Shown: in pieces, positions 1 through 9,824 of the stretch
Layout: every line of letters starts with the position of its first letter
Numbering within the stretch: the stretch's first letter is position 1
Source of the DNA: Saprospiraceae bacterium
GTDB taxonomy: Bacteria; Bacteroidota; Bacteroidia; Chitinophagales; Saprospiraceae
Reading direction: 5' to 3'
NCBI GenBank assembly: GCA_016714445.1
Contig: JADJNF010000005.1
Span: 69,319 to 133,318, forward strand
Length of the DNA stretch: 64,000 bases
Position numbers and translations under genes: made by a program
Notes under the pieces: generated by a model
What the model saw: the letters and a program-made list of their open reading frames with translations, nothing else
Databases searched by the model: none
What the model was told of the DNA's origin: nothing

Positions 1-462
1 AAAGACGAGTTTCGAATGCTCAGATTTCGAGCAATAGCAAATAAAGAAGGTTGCGGGACAAAAGAAATACCGATTCTGTTCTTTCAAACTGATGATTTAG
101 ACAGTAGTTTAATTAGCAGTTACTGGAAACCTAGTTTTGCTTGGGAAATAGCAATAGGTGATGAAGGTTCGGAAGGGTATTATGTTTGGCATGATTCTGA
201 TTTTACAGTTGCTTCTGCTATCGGTGATTACTACGCTGTCCACCCTGAGTTACAATGCCCTTCTATGTCTGCAAATAAGTATTACATAGATTGGAATGGT
301 AAAAAACAAACAAGAGATGTTAATCTACTATTAGATAAAGATTTTGTGTTTGACATGATTGTGGATATAGGTATTCTTATCGCTAAGTCGATTAAAGGGG
401 ATACAAGAGACTACGAATTACAACTTAATAAAATATTAACTACAGAAAAAATTAATTCATAA
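1..462 (+). CDS. 5'-truncated protein of the virion cassette, unknown function
   Basis: The frame is open back to base 1 (five codons before the first ATG at 16), so the true start probably lies outside the window and only about 153 C-terminal residues are seen. No signal peptide, membrane segment or catalytic motif is visible; the chain has several aromatic-rich stretches. Its TAA overlaps the ATG of the next gene (TAATG, base 462 shared), implying translational coupling to the following virion-type genes. I do not recognise the family; a tail or appendage part is inferred from position only. Confidence 0.7.
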   Translation, partial: KDEFRMLRFRAIANKEGCGTKEIPILFFQTDDLDSSLISSYWKPSFAWEIAIGDEGSEGYYVWHDSDFTVASAIGDYYAVHPELQCPSMSANKYYIDWNGKKQTRDVNLLLDKDFVFDMIVDIGILIAKSIKGDTRDYELQLNKILTTEKINS

Positions 463-2039
463 TGGCTACATATAATAGACAATCTATTCTAGCTTCCTTT
501 GGCAATTTACCAGTAGCTCCTGCTGGCCGAACAATACATCCAGTTGACGCTGATTCACCTAACGTAAATGCTGGTGAGCTTTTTATTGAGTCAAAGGGTG
601 TGACCATTGGTCTTGCAGATATCCCCACCGCATCAGATATTAAAATCGGTATTGGTGTAGGACCTGTTAATGGACCCGCTTCGGAAATTAGATACGTTGC
701 TGGGGAAGATATTAACTTGTGCGACAGTAACATTAAGGCTAGGGTATCCCCTCCTGTATGCGGCTCACCTCAAGTAGTTGATGTATTCTTCAACGGATGT
801 ATTAACTGTAAAGAAACTTATTCTTTTGCAGTAAATCTTGACGATTCTTACGTAAGATCTCATGAATTGTGCAATGGAACAACTCCTTACATATTTACCC
901 AAACGGCTGAATGTTGTGCTGATTGCGACGATTGCAATACTACTGCGAATTGCGCAGATTTAGTATGTAAATTTGTAGATCAAATTAACGGAAAGTCTCA
1001 GAAAGATCCTAGTAAAATCACTAGATTCTTGCATTCTGACATGACTAAGCAGTATCAACCTTTTGGTGCTACTCGTTTATTCTTGACTAAGAATGACCTT
1101 ACGCCTAATACTACTAGAACGTTCTGTTTAGACCCTACTAGTACTCCTTGTGAAAATTGCGGAGATATTTTAGGTATTACTGGAATTTCTTTGGATGGAA
1201 ATATTACTAACTTCCAAGGCACTACTTTAGCAAACAATACCGCTGTAAGTAAGCATAGCCATATTAAGAGCATTGTCTCTCAAATCAATAAGGCTTTAGA
1301 GCCTCTTGGCGGACACGCTTTTTATAAGCATGGTATTGGTAAATGTTGTTCTTATACAATAGAGCTTAACAGCTGTGTAGATACTATACTTTTGGTTACT
1401 GCTGCAGGAACTTTAGCTCCTTGTGATCAATCAAATCCTTTTACTACTTTCAATATTGACAGTGTTTGTCAAGGTTGTGGAGTAACTCCTGATACTGTTT
1501 CCCCTACTTGTGGACTTAGGATTTTTGTAGATCCTGTAGAAGTTCCTTGTGATTGTGCATATCCACCAAACTTGCCTGCTCCTAATTACTATGGTAGAAC
1601 TGTAGATGTTCAGGCTGTAGGAGATGCTTGGGAATGCCAAAGCTTCTTCACTAACGAATCATCTGCTCAGATACTACCTGAAGGATTTGGTTACTTCTGG
1701 CAAGATTTGGCTCATTACGGCCAACACAGAGGTGGTAGCGGAAGAGACTTTAGATACAATAACAAACACCGTGGAGACATCGGACTTCCTGATGATTCTT
1801 CTAGAGCTAAGAATGCTGCTAAAGGTGTTTTATGTGAAGAGACTTATTGTGTATACAATTTGAATGTCACTACTACTAAGAAGAGATTTTTCAATAACGC
1901 ATTGACTAACACTAACACTGATTTGGACTATGTGTTGATTCCTCAAGCAGATACAGTTACTAAACTATCTTGGGAACCAATACTAGCAGCTTTACAACTT
2001 CGTGGAGTTTGTCAACCAGGTTCTGTTGTTTGTCCTTAA
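462..2039 (+). CDS. Putative virion structural protein, cysteine-rich in the middle
   Basis: A 525-residue protein, soluble, with no signal peptide or membrane segment. The N-terminal ~90 residues look like a beta-rich virion domain (alternating small and hydrophobic residues, many G/P/V). Residues ~95-170 hold a cysteine cluster with several CxxC and CxxxC spacings, and further Cys pairs occur around 230, 340-370 and near the end (last residues CQPGSVVCP). Cysteine richness is shared with most genes up to 14.4 kb, suggesting one particle sub-assembly. It starts on the coupled ATG at 462. Size and position would suit a tail or appendage protein; I cannot assign a named family. Confidence 0.75.
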   Translation: MATYNRQSILASFGNLPVAPAGRTIHPVDADSPNVNAGELFIESKGVTIGLADIPTASDIKIGIGVGPVNGPASEIRYVAGEDINLCDSNIKARVSPPVCGSPQVVDVFFNGCINCKETYSFAVNLDDSYVRSHELCNGTTPYIFTQTAECCADCDDCNTTANCADLVCKFVDQINGKSQKDPSKITRFLHSDMTKQYQPFGATRLFLTKNDLTPNTTRTFCLDPTSTPCENCGDILGITGISLDGNITNFQGTTLANNTAVSKHSHIKSIVSQINKALEPLGGHAFYKHGIGKCCSYTIELNSCVDTILLVTAAGTLAPCDQSNPFTTFNIDSVCQGCGVTPDTVSPTCGLRIFVDPVEVPCDCAYPPNLPAPNYYGRTVDVQAVGDAWECQSFFTNESSAQILPEGFGYFWQDLAHYGQHRGGSGRDFRYNNKHRGDIGLPDDSSRAKNAAKGVLCEETYCVYNLNVTTTKKRFFNNALTNTNTDLDYVLIPQADTVTKLSWEPILAALQLRGVCQPGSVVCP

Positions 2040-2052
2040 TAATTAAGTGTTC

Positions 2053-2337
2053 ATGAAGAATAGACGAGTTAAATTAACGGAAGGCTTTGCCTACTATATA
2101 AACAACAAAGGAGAGCGTGTTGGGCTTAACTCGTTAGAGGAAGCCAACGCTCAAGATGCTAAGTGTTGTGGCTTAGATTGCTGCAACAACTGGTTAACAA
2201 TGCCTGTCAAAGACACTGTTACTGGTCAAACTTTTCCTACTAGAACTGAACTAATACGTTCAGGTAATAATGTTATACTTCAAGTTACCGTAGATTACGG
2301 TGCTGGACCTGTTGTAAGAACCATTACTTTGACGTAA
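2053..2337 (+). CDS. Small protein of the cysteine-rich virion cassette
   Basis: A 94-residue protein. I prefer the ATG at 2053 over the in-frame GTG two codons earlier (2047), because the ATG is followed by a natural MKNRR start and sits 13 bases after the upstream stop. Residues ~40-50 contain a dense Cys motif (CCGLDCCNNW); the rest is beta-prone (VILQVTVDYG). No known domain recognised. Co-directional and closely packed with neighbours; probably a minor virion or assembly component by context. Confidence 0.7.
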   Translation: MKNRRVKLTEGFAYYINNKGERVGLNSLEEANAQDAKCCGLDCCNNWLTMPVKDTVTGQTFPTRTELIRSGNNVILQVTVDYGAGPVVRTITLT

Positions 2338-2352
2338 TAAAATCACCTATGA

Positions 2353-2862
2353 ATGGCTTGTGGCTGTATAAAAAAAGACTTCGATATATATGTTACTTAC
2401 ACTGACTGTAAGCACATAGTTATTGAAGACCAAAGCAGGTGGATGGAAGACGCTGGTTACACAAGACCAGAAAGCCTAACAATGAAAATCCGCCTGGAAA
2501 GCCGAGGCAAGGAAATTACCCAAGAAATTTTTACGAACAAAAGAAATATACTTAATAGTATAGATCTTTTAGGTACTACCGAAGAACAATGTTTATCTGA
2601 TGATATATACTGTTTTACTGTAGACAGTTGTGGCCTTACTTACTCTGTAAGTAGGGCATACCTATGTAATACCTTGTGTAAAATAGATCAATTAACTGCT
2701 AAAGCTAAGGATGCTATAGACTATGAGAACATCCGCCTTTTAAGATCCCTAGCTGAGGCAGTAGAAATAAATACTAAAATAGGTAAGGTTCAAGCAGCTT
2801 CAGAGTTACTAAAGGATCTTACTCGTAGATTAGCTCATTTAACTTGTGGTCACTGTAAATAA
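2353..2862 (+). CDS. Virion-cassette protein with helical C-terminus and terminal CGHC
   Basis: A 169-residue protein beginning MACGCIKKD and ending CGHCK. The first ~110 residues are mixed beta with scattered Cys; residues ~112-160 are strongly helical (heptad-like Leu/Ile/Ala, LTAKAKDAIDYENIRLL). This layout, a helical hairpin ending in a Cys pair, resembles small structural proteins I associate with Bacteroidota phage tail regions, but I cannot name the family. It starts on the second of two nearby ATGs (2353; the first, at 2349, is out of frame), two bases before the next gene. Cysteines at both termini could bind metal or form bonds in the particle. Confidence 0.7.
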   Translation: MACGCIKKDFDIYVTYTDCKHIVIEDQSRWMEDAGYTRPESLTMKIRLESRGKEITQEIFTNKRNILNSIDLLGTTEEQCLSDDIYCFTVDSCGLTYSVSRAYLCNTLCKIDQLTAKAKDAIDYENIRLLRSLAEAVEINTKIGKVQAASELLKDLTRRLAHLTCGHCK

Positions 2863-2864
2863 TT

Positions 2865-3377
2865 ATGGCAACTAAAATACAACTTATTCAATCAGGGCAT
2901 GGAGCTACATTTAGCGCAGGTAAGAATACTGTAAAAAACTCTGATGGGACTTTTACTGTGAACGGAAGTTACGGAGAGATATCTGTTTCTAACGGCAATT
3001 CTATTGCATCATACAGCTTTCATAGTATTGACAACTGCGATAAGTGCGCAGAACGCCTTAAAGCATACGGATTTGCATCCCTGTCAGAGGGGGGTTATGT
3101 TATTTACTTAACCGATTATTCTTCTGAATGTTATTTGGAGCTTACTTTCAAGAATGGGTCTACTCGAAAAATGCATTTAGGTAATTCGGGAAAGACTAAG
3201 ATTGATAAAATTATAGTACCCTTTGAACGTGATGTTCACTCTATAAAACTTTTTTGCGGCTATTGTTTCCAAAATATTATACCTGCCAGTGGTGATTACA
3301 GTCCAGTTCCAGTCCAGGGCCGAACCCTTCCTATAGATATGAGTGTTTGCCTAATGGAATGGTCAGGTATTTTATAA
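2865..3377 (+). CDS. Unknown virion-cassette protein, beta-rich
   Basis: A 170-residue protein starting at ATG 2865, two bases after the previous stop. Composition is beta-prone: N-terminal repeats of G/S/N-rich strands (residues 1-50), a CDKC pair at ~58-61, a hydrophilic centre, then a Cys-containing strand (KLFCGYCF) near 125-132. No membrane segment, no recognised enzyme motif. Spacing indicates the same transcript as its neighbours. Function unknown; a particle role is inferred from context. Confidence 0.7.
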   Translation: MATKIQLIQSGHGATFSAGKNTVKNSDGTFTVNGSYGEISVSNGNSIASYSFHSIDNCDKCAERLKAYGFASLSEGGYVIYLTDYSSECYLELTFKNGSTRKMHLGNSGKTKIDKIIVPFERDVHSIKLFCGYCFQNIIPASGDYSPVPVQGRTLPIDMSVCLMEWSGIL

Positions 3378-3382
3378 AAAAC

Positions 3383-3604
3383 ATGAATTCGATAGGTGCT
3401 CCTAGATCCTTTTTGTTCTATACAAACGGGAAATTACAGTACTCTATACAAGATATTGAGTCGTCCATACTTAGCGATGAAGAGACTGCTTGGGATTTTG
3501 GATGCAATTGGAAGGATATAAAACTTGTCGGGTATTATTCTACATTAAATTTAACCCATAATTGCATTTGTGAAAAATCTGAAGGAGGCCCTATTACACC
3601 TTAA
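3383..3604 (+). CDS. Small protein of the virion cassette
   Basis: A 73-residue protein if read from ATG 3383, six bases after the previous stop. The frame is open further upstream to a TTG at 3347 and an ATG at 3359, both inside the preceding gene; the 3383 start is chosen because it avoids overlap and fits the tight, mostly non-overlapping packing here. It contains an acidic/serine segment, WDFGCNWKD, and a C-terminal CICEKSEGG. No recognised family. Confidence 0.6.
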   Translation: MNSIGAPRSFLFYTNGKLQYSIQDIESSILSDEETAWDFGCNWKDIKLVGYYSTLNLTHNCICEKSEGGPITP

Positions 3605-3607
3605 CTA

Positions 3608-4618
3608 ATGACTAAATTAAATGCATGCTGTAAACACTGTGATCCATGTCCTCATTGTTATAATGTAAATGAGTACTATCTACGTGATTTACTGTATGCT
3701 ATAGACTTAAAAGTAAGTCAATACTACGATAACTATTTATGTAAAAAATATTGGGGTTACGCTTGCAATAACGTTTATGACATAGAAGCTTTGCTTACTT
3801 ATAAGTATAGTATTCATAGATTTTACAGGGACCTAGTAGAAGGAAATCAGACTTGTTTGTGTCCTGAAGATATTCAAAGGCTCATTGAAAAAGTACTGGA
3901 TTTGGTCGATATAGGCTGCTGTACTTCTGACGAAAGATGTGATATCATCATAGACGACTCTAACCTTGATTTTTGGACTTTAACTAACCCATCTTGTGTT
4001 GCTTACTATGAATGGGAAAGTTTACTAAGGACGGTAGCCCCTACTTTTACGGTAGATGTACAGTACTTACCTGACGCAGGTAAATTACTTTACACATTAA
4101 AGGCTTACGATTTAGTTGCTGAAAAAGGAAGATTATCTAACGAGGTAACTCCTTTTGAAGACATAGATGGCACCATACGTTACTTTAAATTAGCGGATTG
4201 TTGGCAAGTTACAGTAACACAAACTGATTGTGAACTAACATATACTATAGATGTATCTGAAATAGAAAAGATTCTTTTCACTTACAATATATCTGTAGAA
4301 ACTATAGAAAAATGCCTAAAAGTAGGCATAGATGTAAGATACTTAGAAAAGTGTAAAATCAACTATGATTTACTGGTATCTGAGCAAAAATGTAATTTTA
4401 GTTTTGATATTTATTTAAAACTACTTTCTTGCAACTTTTCTTACGAAATATTATCTACTTTAATGGCGTGCGGTTTGACCGTGGACTTTAACGTAGAAGA
4501 AGACCTGCCTAAATTGATGGTAGGTGATAAGGTAATAGTACCTAGTGATATACTATCTTTACCGAGCATTCCAACTGGATGCGAACTAGAAAAATTAATT
4601 GTAGAACTTACTGCATAG
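3608..4618 (+). CDS. Cysteine-rich virion-cassette protein, two-part architecture
   Basis: A 336-residue protein. Residues 1-110 are helical and tyrosine/cysteine-rich with an N-terminal CCKHCDPCPHC cluster, a plausible metal site. Residues ~120-200 form a beta-type segment, and residues ~215-310 contain degenerate tandem helical repeats built on 'YdisvETIEKCLKVG'-like units (repeated K-C and I-Y/F-x-I-L patterns), which may be a small solenoid. It ends in TAG, unusual here where TAA dominates. Unknown function; likely part of the appendage or tail built by this operon. Confidence 0.7.
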   Translation: MTKLNACCKHCDPCPHCYNVNEYYLRDLLYAIDLKVSQYYDNYLCKKYWGYACNNVYDIEALLTYKYSIHRFYRDLVEGNQTCLCPEDIQRLIEKVLDLVDIGCCTSDERCDIIIDDSNLDFWTLTNPSCVAYYEWESLLRTVAPTFTVDVQYLPDAGKLLYTLKAYDLVAEKGRLSNEVTPFEDIDGTIRYFKLADCWQVTVTQTDCELTYTIDVSEIEKILFTYNISVETIEKCLKVGIDVRYLEKCKINYDLLVSEQKCNFSFDIYLKLLSCNFSYEILSTLMACGLTVDFNVEEDLPKLMVGDKVIVPSDILSLPSIPTGCELEKLIVELTA

Positions 4619-4624
4619 ATACAA

Positions 4625-7600
4625 ATGGCTACTAAAAATTTTGAAATACAGCTATCTAATTTAGCTATTGATGGGAGCGCTTGCGTTAACCCAACAATCA
4701 CATGGGAAGAGCCTCTTTGTGGGGCCATTAAATGTGAGCTAAACGGAGGCACTGTGCTGAAGGTAGAACTTCCTGAAGATTGTCAGGATTGTTTCTATGT
4801 AGTAATTACATGTCAAAATAATTGCACCGATTGCCCTCCAGAGCGTCTAAAAATCTGTCCTTGTAGGATAGATGCAGATTGCCCTGATTGCGAAATATGT
4901 GGACCTAGTGGTTATTGTGTAAGCACTTGTCCTCCTGATTGGGTTTGCGACGGAGAGCAATGCAAGGAATGTACTGACGAAGTACCTTGTCCTTGTAACC
5001 AAGTGTGTGTAATGGGTAAATGTGAATGCCCTGCAGACAAACCCTATAAAGATTCTAAAGGCTGTTGTACTGAGTGTGCTTCTGATACTCAATGCCCTCC
5101 TTGCTTTGTATGTACTCCAGACGGATGCGTACCTAAAGAGTGCCCTACAGGACATTGTGATCCTGATACAAACCAATGTGTAGAATGTTATAATTCTGGA
5201 CATTGTCCTCCTAATCAGTGCTGTGTTAACGGTCACTGTGAGTGTTGCCCTGGATTTTATGCAGACCCTGATACAGGAGTTTGTGTTCCTAACCCAAGTT
5301 GTGAGAGAGATTCAGATTGTCCTCCTTGCCATGTGTGTAATGAAGGGACTTGTATTCCTATTGCTTGCCCTAGTGGTTATGTAAGAACTAACGGAGATCC
5401 TTGTTGTAAACCTGAATGTGATTGTTTAACCCCTAATTGTACTCATGGAGCTAATTGTCTCCCTGATTTACTTAGTGGTAAATGTTATTGCGAAGGTTGC
5501 GGAGGATCTTGCGACGAAAATATAGATTGCCCTCCAGGATGTTACTGTGACGGAACTACTTGTGTACCTAACCCTTGTTATGGTCCTTGTGCTTATGGTT
5601 CCGATTGCGGACCTGGCTGTGGCTGTTTAAATGGTGTATGTGTACCTTGTAATTCTGCTGAATGTAATAATTGCCCTGATATAGATGGCTGCGTTTGTAC
5701 TAATGGTGCAGATTGTAAAAAAGGATGCTCAGGTCCTTGTTTTGGTGCAGAAGATTGCGCCCCTGGCTGCGGATGTGATGAAGGTAAGTGCAAACCTTGC
5801 TCTGATTTTGATTGCACTGAATGCCCTAATATCCCAGGATGTAAGTGTACTAATGGCCTATGTGTAGATGATCCTTGTTCAGACACTAATTGCAAGTGCT
5901 TACCATGTAACGGTATAGAAGATTGCGGTATAGGTTGTTACTGTAAGAATGGGACATGTGTGCAAAACCCTTGTGCGGGACCTTGCTCAGGTAGCGATAA
6001 TTGTGCTCCTGGCTGTCATTGTGTTGGAGGAAGTTGTGTTCCATGTGAAGGACCTTGTGGCGATGACGGTAATCCTTATGGTGATCCTCCTTGTGAAGAT
6101 TCATTGTTTATAATGAAGTTAGATCCAGGATGTGATTTAGAGGGTAAGCTTAGTACTAAGAAATGTTGCCAATGCGATAATATTTCAGCTGGATTTGACT
6201 TTACTGTTACATCTGCTGGAGCTAATAATAATGCGGATTTAACTATATCTTTAGCTAAAGGAGCTGCTGCAAATTGGGCAGACTTTTTACCTTTACCTAA
6301 ATTAAATGCTACTGGAGTTATTAACGAACTTCCTATTACAGGAGCTGTAGAAGTTATAACTCAAGCATACTTAACTCCTGCTGATAGTAATTGTAATCCT
6401 ATTGTAGGAGGTGTGGATATCCTTGTTAAAAGTGCTCCAAAATTATATAATTTCGCAGGCACTTGGACACAAACTAACACCTTCTCTTATTTTAACTATA
6501 CAGCTGGTAATTGTACTACTGTAAATGGTATTAAATACTATGTAGTTAGAACAGAGTTTGTAGTAACTCCTAAAACCGAGTTTGTATTTCCTAATGATTG
6601 TAAATACAAAATGGCTTCTAAGATTATTGCTACAGAAGCTCCTAAGAAGCCTATTACAAATACTAATGCAGATACAGCAGTAACTCTTAAGTTAGAGGCT
6701 GCATGTAGAAGACCTCTATTTACTTGGTTTAAATCTGCGTCTAAAACTAATTTATTCAATACTGCTAATATATTCAGAAAGAAGTACGCGAACAAAACAG
6801 GTACTTTATTTACTGATAAATTATACGACTATAACACAGACGGTCTAGAATACGGTAAATACTACGGTATTCAAACGGATTGTGGGTGTGTGGGCGATTC
6901 TGTGTACGATTGTGACGGAGATAAAGGAGCTGATAGGCTTACTTTTAATCATCCTTTAGATTTCACTGTATCTTTAGATAGTTGTGGTAATGTAGTTACT
7001 TTTGACGAAGTGTTGATCAACTGTGATGTTATGATGCAGTCTCCTATGAGACCTCGTTATGAACTATTACTGAATGGTAAGTCTGTAGCTATATTAGTAT
7101 TACCTTTCTCAGGTATTTTAATAGCTGATGGAACTACGTTCTCATTAACTCCTGCGGAATTAATAAAAACAGTTACTCTTAGGTTATTAGATACAGATTG
7201 TCCTTACCAACTTACTAAGACCGTAGATTCTGCTGGATTAGAAATTAATGTATCTATTGAAGCTAAACCTTGTGGTGCAGATCCTATAGAGTTTACTATT
7301 AACACTTCTGGCGGTACTGGTCCTTACACTTATACTGTATCTGTAGATGGAGGAGCTCCTATTAACGGAAATTTCTCTACATCTCCTTACTCGTTCTCTT
7401 TACCTAGAGTAGACGGAACTTATGTAATAACTGTTACAGACAGTAATGGTTGTACAGCTAGTAAGACAGTAGTATATAATGATACTTCTAACAAAATAGA
7501 AGATAAGATAACTATTACTTCTAAGTGCGTAGGTTCTGGTGGTTTTATAGTTGTTACTAATAATCATAATGAAGCAGTTAATGTTATCATTGATGGTAAC

Positions 7601-9334
7601 CCTGCCGTGATTTTATCAGCTGGTGCTACAGGGCAATATGCCGTAGCTTCTGGAAACCATACGGTTAATGTCACTTTAGTTAGTGATCCTTTATGTGGAT
7701 TTTCTAATGTAGAAATTGTTAATATAGATTGTTGCGAAGATGCCGACATAACTGTGTCTCAGGTTTGTGATCCTTTGGGAACTAAAACTATCACAGTTAC
7801 TAATAACGGTACTCAGAATATAAATGTACAAGTATTTAAAGGTGTTACTTTAGTAGGAAGTTGCGCTTCCGTAGCACCTGCTGGAACCTGTGTTAAGTCT
7901 AACTTAGTAGCAGGAGATCTATACACTGTAAAAGCAAGTGGTCTTGGAGTTGGCTGTACAGAGTTATCTGTGCCTGTTAATCCAGTTACTTGTAGCACTT
8001 GTAACGATTGGAAGAATGGTATAATTTTATCTAGTACTTGTTCCTCTAACATAGTTAATTGGACTATTACTAACTCTAATATTTTTGGAACAGCTAATGT
8101 TACTGGTACTTTTGCAGGAGTTTTAGCTCCAGGTGCTTCTCAAGTTGGTAGCACTCCTAACTCAGTTACTTTTAACTTTGTTAGAGCTGATGATCCTACA
8201 TGTTTTACTAGTAAAGGCGGAACTTGTGTAGCTGGATGTGAAGCTTTAGATGTAATCTCTATTGTATCTGATTGTACTAACCCATTGAGCCCAGTGTTTA
8301 CTGTAAACAATCCAGGGCTTACTCCTATCAAAATTTACAAAGATGGTGTTCTTTACAGCAATACTAGCAATGCTATAACTTCGGGTGCTTTTACTGCTGG
8401 ATCAACAGTTATTATCAAAGTAGAGTTACAATCTAACCCTTCTTGTAATAAGTCTGTATCTTTGGCTTGCGCTGTACCTCCATCCCCTTACACAGTAACT
8501 TACGATTGCCTTAACGGAATAGTAGTTAGCGGTGGATATACAGGACAGATCAAAATAGATAACGGTCCTACTAATTACTCTTACCCTACTTCTCCTATCT
8601 ACTTACAAGATGGAAATCATTCTGTTAAGTTGATCCTAGACAACTCTACTACTAATTTAACTGTAAATTGTTGTACACATAATGTAGTAATGACTACAGA
8701 GTGTGATAATACTCAAGCCCCTAATTTAAAAGGAGCTGTTACAGCTAATATAACTGGAGCTTTGGCAGGTAAACAATACTTGATCCAATTGTACACAACA
8801 GCTAATGTATTAGTTCAAGCTACCACTGAGTTAGCCGCTGCTGCAGCATTTACTTATATTTTTGTAGGAGTTCCAGACGGATCTTACTATCTAAAAGTAA
8901 CAGATGTATTCTATGGAGGATTATCTTATGTAGGTAATAATACTTTACCTCAGTGTGTTAAACAAACTAATTCTCAAGTAATAGATTGTGATATAATCAC
9001 ACCATGCATGCTTAATGTAGCCCTAAACGACTTCTCTAGATTAGTTTGTGGTACTCCTGGTAATGCTTTCTGTTACACTTATCAAAATAACACAGGATTC
9101 ACTGTAGATTTTGTATCTTATAGACTACCTCAAGGTAGCGGAAGTTGCTTTGATGAGAATAATCCTAACTGGGTTATTGATCAGCTTGATGTTATCCCTC
9201 CTGGAGGTTCCTATGCGGTTAGCGTATTAGCCCCTGCTTCTTGTGGTAAATTTGAGATAATCAAAGATGCTGCTTGTATGAAAACAGGATGGTTGACTGA
9301 TGATGGCACTAACCTTATAGTTCACTTTTATTAA
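4625..9334 (+). CDS. Giant cysteine-rich adhesin-like virion protein (EGF/DPF-like cysteine modules + beta-sandwich repeats)
   Basis: A 1569-residue protein. After a ~60-residue head, residues ~60-495 are a tandem array of short cysteine modules built on patterns such as DxDCPPCxxC, CxxGxC and PGCGC, with roughly 95-100 cysteines in about 440 residues, resembling eukaryotic-type EGF/'EB'-like or disulfide-knot arrays. Residues ~495-1569 are a run of beta-sandwich-like repeats with weak Ig/PKD flavour (for example TGPYTYTVSVDGG near residue 900) and Cys pairs at domain boundaries. No signal peptide or anchor, as expected for a phage particle protein. It sits in the middle of the tail-fibre cassette, so receptor binding or an appendage shaft is the best guess. 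The disulfides would have to form outside the reducing cytoplasm, or the modules bind metal. The annotation as adhesin is inference. Confidence 0.75.
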   Translation: MATKNFEIQLSNLAIDGSACVNPTITWEEPLCGAIKCELNGGTVLKVELPEDCQDCFYVVITCQNNCTDCPPERLKICPCRIDADCPDCEICGPSGYCVSTCPPDWVCDGEQCKECTDEVPCPCNQVCVMGKCECPADKPYKDSKGCCTECASDTQCPPCFVCTPDGCVPKECPTGHCDPDTNQCVECYNSGHCPPNQCCVNGHCECCPGFYADPDTGVCVPNPSCERDSDCPPCHVCNEGTCIPIACPSGYVRTNGDPCCKPECDCLTPNCTHGANCLPDLLSGKCYCEGCGGSCDENIDCPPGCYCDGTTCVPNPCYGPCAYGSDCGPGCGCLNGVCVPCNSAECNNCPDIDGCVCTNGADCKKGCSGPCFGAEDCAPGCGCDEGKCKPCSDFDCTECPNIPGCKCTNGLCVDDPCSDTNCKCLPCNGIEDCGIGCYCKNGTCVQNPCAGPCSGSDNCAPGCHCVGGSCVPCEGPCGDDGNPYGDPPCEDSLFIMKLDPGCDLEGKLSTKKCCQCDNISAGFDFTVTSAGANNNADLTISLAKGAAANWADFLPLPKLNATGVINELPITGAVEVITQAYLTPADSNCNPIVGGVDILVKSAPKLYNFAGTWTQTNTFSYFNYTAGNCTTVNGIKYYVVRTEFVVTPKTEFVFPNDCKYKMASKIIATEAPKKPITNTNADTAVTLKLEAACRRPLFTWFKSASKTNLFNTANIFRKKYANKTGTLFTDKLYDYNTDGLEYGKYYGIQTDCGCVGDSVYDCDGDKGADRLTFNHPLDFTVSLDSCGNVVTFDEVLINCDVMMQSPMRPRYELLLNGKSVAILVLPFSGILIADGTTFSLTPAELIKTVTLRLLDTDCPYQLTKTVDSAGLEINVSIEAKPCGADPIEFTINTSGGTGPYTYTVSVDGGAPINGNFSTSPYSFSLPRVDGTYVITVTDSNGCTASKTVVYNDTSNKIEDKITITSKCVGSGGFIVVTNNHNEAVNVIIDGNPAVILSAGATGQYAVASGNHTVNVTLVSDPLCGFSNVEIVNIDCCEDADITVSQVCDPLGTKTITVTNNGTQNINVQVFKGVTLVGSCASVAPAGTCVKSNLVAGDLYTVKASGLGVGCTELSVPVNPVTCSTCNDWKNGIILSSTCSSNIVNWTITNSNIFGTANVTGTFAGVLAPGASQVGSTPNSVTFNFVRADDPTCFTSKGGTCVAGCEALDVISIVSDCTNPLSPVFTVNNPGLTPIKIYKDGVLYSNTSNAITSGAFTAGSTVIIKVELQSNPSCNKSVSLACAVPPSPYTVTYDCLNGIVVSGGYTGQIKIDNGPTNYSYPTSPIYLQDGNHSVKLILDNSTTNLTVNCCTHNVVMTTECDNTQAPNLKGAVTANITGALAGKQYLIQLYTTANVLVQATTELAAAAAFTYIFVGVPDGSYYLKVTDVFYGGLSYVGNNTLPQCVKQTNSQVIDCDIITPCMLNVALNDFSRLVCGTPGNAFCYTYQNNTGFTVDFVSYRLPQGSGSCFDENNPNWVIDQLDVIPPGGSYAVSVLAPASCGKFEIIKDAACMKTGWLTDDGTNLIVHFY

Positions 9335-9343
9335 AATCTAATT

Positions 9344-9820
9344 ATGCCTTGTGGTTGTATACCTATAATAGTTGATCCACCTAATCCTTGTACTAACTGC
9401 TTAATTGCCAGGGACTTACGATTTAGATGTGATCAGGGCCCAGATCCTTGTGGAGGAGTTAACGGAACTCTTACTGTAGATCTAGCTCAATACAATGATG
9501 TTACTGCCTGTACTGGCGTAGTTACTTATTCTTTGGACTCTTTTGATGCGGTGGGATTACAAAATGTTACTGTAAGTGCTGCTGGCGTTGTTTCTGCGGA
9601 GACTACCAATGTTTTTAAAGACCATAAGGAATATAAAATTCAGTATAGAGTTAAATGCTCTAACAGTATCTTATCTAGTATAGGAATAATTTATGTGTGC
9701 ATGAGAAACCCTTGTGGTATCTGCCCACCTAATACTTCCTGTAATCCTTGTACAGGATTATGTGATGCTCCTCCAGACGAGATTCTAATTCACAATATTA
9801 ACGAAATCGTAGTTTTATAA
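9344..9820 (+). CDS. Small cysteine-rich beta protein of the fibre cassette
   Basis: A 158-residue protein starting MPCGCIP, similar in flavour to the MACGC start of the gene at 2353. It has Cys motifs at the N-terminus (NPCTNC), a beta-sandwich-like centre (residues ~40-115) and a Cys-rich module near 125-145 (CGICPPNTSCNPCTGLC) that resembles single units of the array in the large upstream adhesin. It lies nine bases after that gene. Possibly a chaperone, tip or accessory part of the same appendage; family not recognised. Confidence 0.65.
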   Translation: MPCGCIPIIVDPPNPCTNCLIARDLRFRCDQGPDPCGGVNGTLTVDLAQYNDVTACTGVVTYSLDSFDAVGLQNVTVSAAGVVSAETTNVFKDHKEYKIQYRVKCSNSILSSIGIIYVCMRNPCGICPPNTSCNPCTGLCDAPPDEILIHNINEIVVL

Positions 9821-9824
9821 TAAC

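Noticed and set aside
5593..5895. Antisense frame opposite the cysteine array
   Set aside because: Low-complexity shadow of the repeated Cys/Pro codons.
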